Assembly (NCBI GenBank): GCA_964512165.1 | Contig: CAZEHQ010000260.1 | Coordinates: forward strand, 1 to 5,794 | Direction of reading: 5' to 3' | Source of the DNA: UBA8231 sp964512165 | GTDB taxonomy: Bacteria > Latescibacterota > UBA2968 > UBA8231 | DNA: 5,794 nt | Shown here: positions 1 through 5,275 of the stretch, one piece after another | How the letters are laid out: the number at the start of each line of letters is the position of its first letter | Numbering within the stretch: the stretch's first letter is position 1 | Notes under the pieces: model-generated | What the model saw: the letters and a program-made list of their open reading frames with translations, nothing else | What the model was told of the DNA's origin: nothing | Database searches by the model: none | Made by a program: the position numbers and the translations under genes

Positions 1-366
1 CACGGAGAGTACGGCGGCGAGGAAGTAGTGGCCTTTGAGGGACGACATGAAACTGGAAATGTCCACTTCGTCCAGACCGATGAGGAAGAAGAAGATGAAC
101 ACGCCCAGGGCCAGAACCAGCTCGAGGTGCAGCGTGGACTCGATCCACCAGAGGCCGGTCTGTTCCATGACCGGCCCGAGAAAGATGCCCGTCGCCGCAT
201 AGGCGATGATGGCGTTCAACCGCAGCCGGCGGAAAACGCCCTCGGCCAGCTTGGCGACGATGATGAGCAGTCCGAGAGTCAACAGCGACTGGTGCAGTTC
301 ATGGGTGTGCTCTGCGAACTTGAACAGATCCGCCATCGCCTGGAGCGAGAAGCCTTCCATGGACAT
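1..366 (-). CDS. Kef/CPA2-type cation:proton antiporter, N-terminal part
   Basis: This is the first 122 codons of an inner-membrane protein that continues past base 1. Three hydrophobic segments are visible, at about residues 27-45, 51-66 and 81-98. The second (NAIIAYAATGIFLGP) and third (LGVFIFFFLIGLD) match the hallmark start of the monovalent cation:proton antiporter-2 family (Kef-like, Na_H_Exchanger domain), where a Gly-Pro ends the second helix and a Phe-x-x-Gly-Leu-Glu/Asp ends the third. Such proteins exchange K+ or Na+ for H+; ion and direction cannot be told from this fragment, and the core transport residues and any TrkA-N domain lie outside. The ATG at 366 is chosen over the one at 360 because GGAGAG lies 7 bases ahead of it. 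It follows the binding-protein gene by 35 bases on the same strand, so cotranscription is likely. The family call is firm; the function in the cell is not. Confidence 0.85.
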   Translation of the reverse strand, partial: MSMEGFSLQAMADLFKFAEHTHELHQSLLTLGLLIIVAKLAEGVFRRLRLNAIIAYAATGIFLGPVMEQTGLWWIESTLHLELVLALGVFIFFFLIGLDEVDISSFMSSLKGHYFLAAVLSV

Positions 367-373
367 CTTGAAG

Positions 374-379
374 CTCTCC
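374..379 (-). promoter_or_regulatory. Shine-Dalgarno of the antiporter gene
   Basis: GGAGAG on the minus strand, 7 bases before the ATG at 366. It decides between the two nearby in-frame ATG codons (366 and 360) in favour of the first. It lies in the 35-base gap after the lipoprotein stop codon, which fits translation from a shared transcript. Confidence 0.6.
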
Positions 380-401
380 GTAGGTGCCGTTTGGGAGGTC
401 T

Positions 402-1664
402 TTAGTTCGGGCTTCCGAGTCTGTCGACGCCGTGGTACTTGCCGTCCGTGCCGATCACGGTCAGGAACACGGCGTCGGATCCCTGGTTGTCGTCCGGACC
501 GTACTGGAGCCGCATGCCGTCGATCTCGATGGTGCCGGCCTTTCGCACTCCGTGGAGAAGGCACTCTCGACTCAGGTCGGGGCCGCAGGCTTCGAGGCTG
601 GCCACGGCCAGACGTCCGGCCAGATACCCTTCCAGTGAAACGAACCCGGGTTCCGCCCGGGGGTCGTACTCCAGGAGGGCCCCGTGGTAACGAGCCACCA
701 CGGGGATCCCTTCGTCATGGGGGAGGGGGACGACCTGCGTGACGTACACGCCGGCCCCGTCGGGGCCCAGCTCGTTCGCCAGGGCGTTGCTCCCCACGAA
801 GGAGACCGTCATGAATACCGGGTCCAGATCCCGCCGCACCAACTCGATGGTCTTCACCACCGGCTTGTAGGAGCCGATCAGGATCACCGCTTGCGGATCG
901 GCCGCGGTGATCTTGAGCGCGGCCCCCCTCACGGCGCGGGTATTGCGCGGGTAGTGGGCGGCCGCCACCGGCTCCAGGCCCCGGCGCTCCAGGGCCCGTC
1001 GCGCGCCCTCCAGCCCGTTCAGGCCGAAGGAGTCATCCTGGTAGAGGACGGCCACGCGGGTGATCCCCAGGTCCCCGGTGAGCCGCGCCACCATCTCCTC
1101 GGTTTCCTGGTAGTACGAGGCCCGGAGGTTGAGGACATTGTCCAACTCCCGGTGGCGCAGGAACTCGGCCCCCGTGAACGGAGCCAGAAAGGGCACCCCG
1201 GCCGCCTGGGCCAGCGGTGATGCAGCGCGGGACGTGGGTGTGCCCACCGCGCCGATCAGGGCGAATACCCTCTCATTCTCGATCAACCGTTCCGTGTTGG
1301 CAGCGGCGAAGTCGGTCTCATAGCCGTCATCCAGGGCCCTGAGCTTCAGTTGGCGGCCATGGACGCCCCCGTCCCGATTGGCCTCGTGGAAGGCGGCCTC
1401 GATTCCGAGGCGCATGGCCTGGCCCAGCTCCCGGGCCGGACCGCTGAAGGCCGCGGATTGACCAAAAAGGACGCGGTCGTCGGAAAACCCGGGGTCCTCG
1501 CCGCCTTCTTCCGGCGGCGCTGCATCCGGCTCGGGGGCATCCTGCCCGCCCTGACAGGCCATGCCGAGGGTGGCCAACAGCAACGCTGCAATCACCACAA
1601 GGGGGGGTGTCAAGTGAGAAACCAAGGGCCATGATCTCACCGGCGGATTGTGGTAGAGCAGCAT
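402..1664 (-). CDS. Periplasmic-binding (type 1, LivK-like) lipoprotein
   Basis: A 420-residue substrate-binding protein of the branched-chain amino acid type (Peripla_BP_6 fold). Residues 1-36 look like a lipoprotein signal peptide: a hydrophobic run at about 22-33 ends in LGMAC, with Cys37 as the lipidated residue; Gly at -3 is a poor lipobox residue. A Pro/Glu/Asp-rich spacer (about 40-63) precedes the domain. The first lobe starts with VLFGQSAAFSGPARELG (65-81), the usual opening strand and Ser-Gly turn. GAVGTPTSRAASPLA (from 138) is where family members bind the ligand carboxylate and amine. A second Rossmann-like lobe follows (ITRVAVLYQDDSFG). It should bind a small ligand outside the inner membrane; the ligand is unknown and need not be an amino acid. 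The start at 1664 has AGGAGA 8 bases ahead; the longer frame to 1757 has none. No permease or ATPase genes are next to it; the downstream gene is an antiporter. Confidence 0.88.
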   Translation of the reverse strand: MLLYHNPPVRSWPLVSHLTPPLVVIAALLLATLGMACQGGQDAPEPDAAPPEEGGEDPGFSDDRVLFGQSAAFSGPARELGQAMRLGIEAAFHEANRDGGVHGRQLKLRALDDGYETDFAAANTERLIENERVFALIGAVGTPTSRAASPLAQAAGVPFLAPFTGAEFLRHRELDNVLNLRASYYQETEEMVARLTGDLGITRVAVLYQDDSFGLNGLEGARRALERRGLEPVAAAHYPRNTRAVRGAALKITAADPQAVILIGSYKPVVKTIELVRRDLDPVFMTVSFVGSNALANELGPDGAGVYVTQVVPLPHDEGIPVVARYHGALLEYDPRAEPGFVSLEGYLAGRLAVASLEACGPDLSRECLLHGVRKAGTIEIDGMRLQYGPDDNQGSDAVFLTVIGTDGKYHGVDRLGSPN

Positions 1665-1672
1665 TGGCGTCT

Positions 1673-1678
1673 TCTCCT
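1673..1678 (-). promoter_or_regulatory. Shine-Dalgarno fixing the lipoprotein start
   Basis: AGGAGA on the minus strand, 8 bases before the ATG at 1664. It places the start directly ahead of the lipoprotein signal sequence and argues against the in-frame ATG at 1757, which lacks a comparable site and would put 31 non-signal-like residues in front of the signal peptide. Confidence 0.65.
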
Positions 1679-1760
1679 GCAGTCCACACGCGGGGCCCAC
1701 CACTTCCCCATGCCCCCTGGAGTGCCGCGGCCGGGACGAGGTGCCTGTGGGCGGCATTCC

Positions 1761-1797
1761 CAGGACCTGTCACGGCCTGACGGCCGGCGTGACCCTG
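1761..1797. repeat. Imperfect inverted repeat upstream of the lipoprotein gene
   Basis: GTCACG (1769-1774) is mirrored by CGTGAC (1788-1793), and outside it CAGG (1761-1764) by CCTG (1794-1797), with four unpaired bases on the left arm. The centre is about 115 bases before the lipoprotein start. It could be a regulator-binding site or a transcript hairpin. There is no U-tract on either strand, so a simple intrinsic terminator is unlikely. In DNA this rich in GC, short arms can also arise by chance. Confidence 0.35.
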
Positions 1798-1885
1798 TTC
1801 CTCTGCGGCGCTATCGGCTTCAAGGAAGCGGCGCTGAAGGCCGTCCAGAATCGCCGAGGCGCCGGCCGCCGGCCGCCCGACCGGG

Positions 1886-1902
1886 CCCGCCCCTCCGGCG
1901 GG
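1886..1902 (-). terminator. Possible hairpin terminator after the M20 gene
   Basis: A perfect 6-base stem, CCCGCC (1886-1891) with GGCGGG (1897-1902), and a 5-base loop, begins 7 bases beyond the stop codon of the M20 gene. Its position suits a terminator or an RNA 3'-end stabiliser. It lacks the U-run of a classical intrinsic terminator and is followed by further self-complementary GC-rich sequence (cccgaccggg at 1876-1885), so the call is tentative. Confidence 0.3.
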
Positions 1903-1909
1903 ACTCTCC

Positions 1910-3052
1910 TCAGCTCTCCCCGCGCACGCAGACGTGGTCGATGAAGCGCTCGTACAGGTCGACCCCCTTGCGCAGCTGATCGATCCGCACCCACTCGTCC
2001 ACGGTGTGGGCCTGGGCGATGTTGCCGGGCCCGAGCACGACCAGGTCCCGCATCTTCTCGCGGAAGGCGAGGCCGTCGGTGCCGTAGGCCACGGTCGTCG
2101 GCTTGCGGGTCCCGGTCAGGCGCAGGGCGGTGCGCACGATGGGGGCGTCCGGCGGGGTGTAGACCGGCTCGCCGGGGAACCGGACCTCCACCTTCACGCC
2201 GCACTCCTTGGCCTTGGCTTTCGTGCGCTCCAGCAGCCGCGTCGGGTCGATGCCGGGCATGAGGCGGTAGCTCACGGTGCAGACGCTGCGCACCGGCGAG
2301 ATGTTGGTGGCCACGTTGCCGTCGTTGATGCCGATGCTCCACTCCGAGTGGGGCGGCGAGAACTCCTCGTTGCGGTAGCGCTTCGAGGAGAGCACGAGAT
2401 CGTTGATCTTTCTCATCTCCACGAGGAAGGGGATCATGGCGAGGTTGGCGTTGACCCCCTTCAGGGTGCTCGTGTGGGCGGCGCGGCCGCTGGCGGTGGC
2501 GCGGATCGCCATCGATCCCTTGTGGGCGTAGACCACGCGCAGCAGGGTGGGCTCGCAGATCACCCCGTACCCGGTGCTGGCCGCGTCGAAGAGCTTCGAC
2601 TTGCGGGTCACCTCGCGGGCGCCGCGGGCCTGCACCTCCTCGTCGGCGGTGACCACGATGAACAGGGGCTGCTTCAGCCCGCCGGCGCCGAACTTCGCGG
2701 CGGCGCAGATCGAGGCCGCCAGGGGGCCCTTCATGTCGCAGGCGCCGCGGCCGTGGAGCTTGCCCCCGGCGATGCGGGCCTGGTAGGGGTCCTGCTTCCA
2801 GCCGTCCTCCAGGGCCGCGGGCACCACGTCGTCGTGGCTCATCAGCGTCAGCCCGCCGCCGCCCTTCCCCAGCCGGCCGACGATGCAGAGCTTGTCCACG
2901 CCCCGGTCGTCGGTGTAGGGAAGCCGCTCGACCTCGAACTCCAGCGACTTCAGAATCGCCGCGACGCGCTCGGTGACCGGGACGTTGCTCAGGCGGCTCT
3001 CGGATCTGTAGCTTACGAGCTCTTTCGTCAGTTCCACGACGTCGAGTGTCAT
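1910..3052 (-). CDS. M20-family zinc amidohydrolase (ArgE/DapE-like)
   Basis: A 380-residue, complete M20 metallohydrolase that should hydrolyse an amide bond, removing an acyl group from an N-acylated amino compound or cutting a dipeptide-like substrate in the cytoplasm. All expected two-metal residues are present: His73 and Asp75 in SHDDVVP, bridging Asp106 in GRGACDMKG, general base Glu138 and ligand Glu139 in TADEE, Glu167 in ICEPT, and His349 in AHTVDEW. The small dimerisation domain starts near residue 177 and has the usual SGRAAHTS with His193. Length fits ArgE/DapE relatives (about 375-400). The C-terminal GPGNIAQAHTVDEWV resembles acetylornithine deacetylases, but no arginine or lysine biosynthesis genes are nearby, so the substrate is left open. 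The ATG at 3052 begins the conserved N-terminus; only a weak GGA precedes it. The frame is open far upstream (to 3997), but that part is antisense to the next gene. It diverges from the dehydrogenase operon. Confidence 0.92.
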   Translation of the reverse strand: MTLDVVELTKELVSYRSESRLSNVPVTERVAAILKSLEFEVERLPYTDDRGVDKLCIVGRLGKGGGGLTLMSHDDVVPAALEDGWKQDPYQARIAGGKLHGRGACDMKGPLAASICAAAKFGAGGLKQPLFIVVTADEEVQARGAREVTRKSKLFDAASTGYGVICEPTLLRVVYAHKGSMAIRATASGRAAHTSTLKGVNANLAMIPFLVEMRKINDLVLSSKRYRNEEFSPPHSEWSIGINDGNVATNISPVRSVCTVSYRLMPGIDPTRLLERTKAKAKECGVKVEVRFPGEPVYTPPDAPIVRTALRLTGTRKPTTVAYGTDGLAFREKMRDLVVLGPGNIAQAHTVDEWVRIDQLRKGVDLYERFIDHVCVRGES

Positions 3053-3067
3053 TCGGATCCAGCTCGG

Positions 3068-3079
3068 TTTCAGGTGAAA
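3068..3079. repeat. Palindrome TTTCA-GG-TGAAA, candidate operator
   Basis: A perfect inverted repeat with 5-base arms around GG, in the divergent region 16 bases upstream of the M20 start codon and 58 bases upstream of the Ldh start codon. Its symmetry and AT content stand out from the surrounding GC-rich DNA. It could bind a dimeric repressor serving both directions. No regulator gene is in the window, and the arms are short, so chance is possible. Confidence 0.3.
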
Positions 3080-3121
3080 AATGGGAGCGGGGCAAGGTAG
3101 CTCCGGCCCCCGGGGCGGGGC

Positions 3122-3128
3122 AAGGAGG
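3122..3128 (+). promoter_or_regulatory. Shine-Dalgarno of the Ldh-family gene
   Basis: AAGGAGG, a near-ideal ribosome site, ends 8 bases before the GTG at 3137. It supports the GTG as start, although no ATG is in frame nearby. Confidence 0.75.
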
Positions 3129-3136
3129 ACGAGGCC

Positions 3137-4144
3137 GTGAACCGGCCGCCGGAGACGTCCGTCAACGTGCGCGAGGAGCGGCTCCTGACATTTGCCGCGG
3201 CCTGCTTCGAGAAGGCCGGATCGCCGCCCGATCAGGCGTACGCCGTGGCCCGGCTTCTGGTCGACTCCGACCTGCGCGGCGTCCGCAGCCACGGCTGCCG
3301 CGCCCTCGACGGCTACTGCGCCTCCCTGGAGGCGGGGCTGCTCAACCCGGCGCCGCGGGCCTCGGTCCTCCACGAGACGCCGGCGGTCGTCGCCCTCGAC
3401 GGCGACGGCGGCCTCGGATACGTGCCCATGCTGGAGGCCACGGACCTGGCCGTCGACCGGGCGCGGGAGCTGGGCCTGGGCATGGCCACGGTGCGCTCCA
3501 TCGGCCACTACGGCTCCGCCGGCCACTACGCCCGCCGCGCCGCGGCCGCCGGCTGCATCGGGTTCTCGGTGCAGGGTCCGAGGGGGCTCGGCAACGCCGC
3601 CGGCGCCGACCCCAAGCCGCAGCTCGCCTACTACGGCAACCCGCCCATCTGCTTCGCCCTCCCCGGCGGAGAGACGCCGGGGGTCGTTCTCGACGCGGCC
3701 ACCCGCATCCTCGCCGACTACCAGAAGGGGCCGGAGTTCGACGCCCTGATCCCCCTGATCCCGGCGGCGTTCTTCAAGAGTGTCGGCTACACCGCGGTGG
3801 CCGCCCTCATGGGCGGCGGCCTCGCCGGGATCACCCAGGCCGACCCGGCGACGGCCGAACGCTGGCCGAAGGCCACCAGCGGCGGCACGATCCTGGCCAT
3901 CCACGTGGGCTCGGCGGTCTCGGAGGAGGCCTTCCGCGCCGAGGTGGACCGCATGGTCCGAGACGTGGCCGCCACGTACGAGCCCTTCCCCGGGCACGAC
4001 CGCGCCCTGCTGCCCGGCGCCGTCGAGGCCGAGCGCTTCGAGCGCTACCGCCGCGAGGGCATCCCCTTCGGCCCGCCGGAGCAGGAGTCGGTGCGCGGCG
4101 CCGGCGCCCGCCTCGGCGTGCCCCTTCCCTGGGACGAGGAGTGA
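3137..4144 (+). CDS. Ldh-family (malate/L-lactate type) NAD(P)-dependent dehydrogenase
   Basis: A 335-residue cytoplasmic oxidoreductase of the Ldh_2 family (malate, L-lactate, sulfolactate and ureidoglycolate dehydrogenases), which oxidise 2-hydroxy acids or reduce 2-oxo acids with NAD(P) in a fold unlike classical Rossmann dehydrogenases. Seen: SDLRGVRSHG (44-53, His52), the dinucleotide region GDGGLGY (89-95), SIGHYGSAGHYA (121-132), equivalent to the family's SNHFGAAG with catalytic-region His124, VLDAAT (184-189), equivalent to LDMATS, and FFKSVGYT with Lys214. The C-terminus (about 249-335) has the usual helical segment. Two points are odd: the family's GTNP is GNPP (167-170), and the stretch between Asp186 and Lys214 is only 27 residues, without the usual PxGWAxD...TTDP segment. 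It starts with GTG and opens the plus-strand operon; its stop overlaps the next start. The substrate cannot be named; sugar-derived hydroxy acids are plausible. Confidence 0.88.
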   Translation: MNRPPETSVNVREERLLTFAAACFEKAGSPPDQAYAVARLLVDSDLRGVRSHGCRALDGYCASLEAGLLNPAPRASVLHETPAVVALDGDGGLGYVPMLEATDLAVDRARELGLGMATVRSIGHYGSAGHYARRAAAAGCIGFSVQGPRGLGNAAGADPKPQLAYYGNPPICFALPGGETPGVVLDAATRILADYQKGPEFDALIPLIPAAFFKSVGYTAVAALMGGGLAGITQADPATAERWPKATSGGTILAIHVGSAVSEEAFRAEVDRMVRDVAATYEPFPGHDRALLPGAVEAERFERYRREGIPFGPPEQESVRGAGARLGVPLPWDEE

Positions 4145-5268
4145 TGACGGACCGCATCCGCTTCGGCATCATCGGCGCCGCCGGCCGCGGCAACAGCTTC
4201 GTGCAGGCCCTGCGCGCGAACCCGGCCACCGAGCTGACCGCCCTCTGCGACGTGCGTCTCGAGCCGCTGCAGGCCAACGCCGCCGAGCTCGGCGTGGAGC
4301 ACACCTTCACCGACGCCGGAGAGCTGCTCGATTCCGGCGCCGTGGACGCCGTCATCATCGGCACCCCCATGCAGTGGCACGCGCCGCAGGCGATCCTCGC
4401 TCTCGAGCGCGACATCCACGTGCTCAGCGAGGTCACCGCCGGGGTCTCCATCGAGGAGTGCCGCGACCTCGTGGGCGCCGCCCGCCGCAGCGGGGCCACC
4501 TACATGATGGCCGAGAACTTCACCTACATGCGGCCCAACGTCCTGGTGCGCGAGCTGGCCCGGCGGGGCCTCTTCGGCGAGCCCTACTACGGCGAGGGCG
4601 CCTACCTCCACCAGTTGCGGGCCCTCAACGAGGCGACCCCCTGGCGCCGCCGCTGGCAGACCGGCGTCAACGGCTGCACCTACCCGACCCACAGCCTCGG
4701 TCCGGTGTACCAGTGGTTCAACGCCGGGGCCGCGCGCCCCGACCGGGTCGCCGCCGTGTGCGCCGCCGGCACCGGCCACCACTACCTCGACCCCCGGGGC
4801 GACCGCTACGAGATGGAGGACTCGGTGACCATGATGTGCCGCATGGTCAGCGGCGGCCTCGTGCAGATCCGCGTCGACATGCTCTCCGACCGGCCCCACC
4901 ACATGACCCACTACGTCCTGCAGGGCACCGACGGCGCCTACGAGTCCGGCGACGGCCACGGGGCGGAGCCCAAGGTGTGGCTGCGCTCCCGCGGCGAGGA
5001 GCGCAAGTGGGAGCCTCTAACGGCCCTGGAGGAGGAGTTCCTGCCCGAGTTCTGGAAGAGCCCGCCCCCGGAAGCGCTGCAGGCCGGCCACGGCGGCGGC
5101 GACTACTGGGAGGTGCAGGACTTCGTCGCCGCCATCCGCGGCGAGGTCGAGCCGGCCGTCGGCATCGACGCCGCCATGGACATGACCCTTCCCGGCCTGG
5201 CGAGCCAGCAGTCGATCGCCGAAGGATCGACCTGGGTCGCCGTTCCCGATCCCCGCAACTGGACCTGA
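4144..5268 (+). CDS. Gfo/Idh/MocA-family protein, GH109-like subgroup
   Basis: A complete 374-residue cytoplasmic protein of the Gfo/Idh/MocA family: NAD(P)-binding Rossmann domain first (about 1-120), then an alpha/beta substrate domain. GIIGAAGRG (8-16) is the dinucleotide loop, and Asp36 (ALCDV) ends the second strand. The usual Glu-Lys-Pro is SEVTA, with Glu96 kept and Lys absent. Then come MMAENFTYMR (121-130), GEGAYLH (150-156) and TYPTHSLGPVYQW (179-191). This Glu124-Asn125, Tyr154-x-His156, Tyr180-Pro-Thr-His183 pattern resembles the GH109 NAD-dependent glycosidases, of which alpha-N-acetylgalactosaminidase is the known case. It may therefore act on a glycoside by transient oxidation, or be a plain sugar dehydrogenase. 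Unlike many GH109 members it has no signal peptide. Its ATG shares one base with the previous stop, with GAGGAG only 2 bases ahead, so translation is probably coupled to the dehydrogenase. Superfamily is firm; subgroup is moderate. Confidence 0.9.
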   Translation: MTDRIRFGIIGAAGRGNSFVQALRANPATELTALCDVRLEPLQANAAELGVEHTFTDAGELLDSGAVDAVIIGTPMQWHAPQAILALERDIHVLSEVTAGVSIEECRDLVGAARRSGATYMMAENFTYMRPNVLVRELARRGLFGEPYYGEGAYLHQLRALNEATPWRRRWQTGVNGCTYPTHSLGPVYQWFNAGAARPDRVAAVCAAGTGHHYLDPRGDRYEMEDSVTMMCRMVSGGLVQIRVDMLSDRPHHMTHYVLQGTDGAYESGDGHGAEPKVWLRSRGEERKWEPLTALEEEFLPEFWKSPPPEALQAGHGGGDYWEVQDFVAAIRGEVEPAVGIDAAMDMTLPGLASQQSIAEGSTWVAVPDPRNWT

Positions 5269-5275
5269 GGAAACC

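Larger units (their letters stand above)
1665..1909. other. GC-rich intergenic region, probable promoter and terminator zone
   Basis: 245 bases between the M20 gene (stop at 1910) and the lipoprotein gene (start at 1664), both on the minus strand. I see no convincing gene here. Short frames that cross it are continuations of shadow frames without a ribosome site. It holds two inverted repeats, listed separately. The promoter of the lipoprotein-antiporter pair should lie here, but no clear -35/-10 or sigma-54 pair could be found by eye. The gap is long for this compact window, which suggests that the pair is transcribed apart from the M20 gene. Confidence 0.5.
3053..3136. promoter_or_regulatory. 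Divergent promoter region between the M20 gene and the Ldh operon
   Basis: 84 bases separate two start codons that face away from each other, so both promoters must lie here or overlap the genes. By eye the best minus-strand match is TTGCCC and TGAAAC 17 bases apart, which is weak; no convincing plus-strand -35/-10 was found. The only AT-rich stretch, about 3067-3083, contains a palindrome listed separately. A shared control region would fit linked function of the two transcripts. Confidence 0.5.

Noticed and set aside
28..405. 125-residue plus-strand open frame at the left end
   Set aside because: It is antisense to the antiporter fragment, whose translation shows clear membrane segments and family motifs; the plus-strand reading shows none.
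1665..1757. N-terminal extension of the lipoprotein to the ATG at 1757
   Set aside because: No ribosome site precedes 1757, while AGGAGA lies 8 bases before 1664, and the extension would bury the lipoprotein signal peptide.
1858..1885. Clustered GCCGGCC-type repeats that might be a repeat array
   Set aside because: They are overlapping self-complementary GC words with no regular period or spacer, so neither CRISPR nor a defined tandem repeat.
1934..3100. 388-residue plus-strand open frame
   Set aside because: It is the antisense shadow of the M20 gene, with His/Gly/Ala/Val-rich composition and no recognisable motif.
3053..3997. Upstream extension of the M20 frame on the minus strand, giving a 695-residue open frame
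   Set aside because: It lies antisense to the well-supported Ldh gene, its translation is low-complexity Gly/Ala/Arg/Val, and the M20 domain begins properly at 3052. Long antisense frames are expected in DNA this rich in GC.
3046..4143. Plus-strand frame upstream of and fused to the Gfo/Idh/MocA protein, suggesting a longer fusion protein
   Set aside because: The upstream part is an Arg/Pro/Gly-rich out-of-frame reading of the Ldh gene. The real protein starts at 4144 with a typical Rossmann N-terminus.
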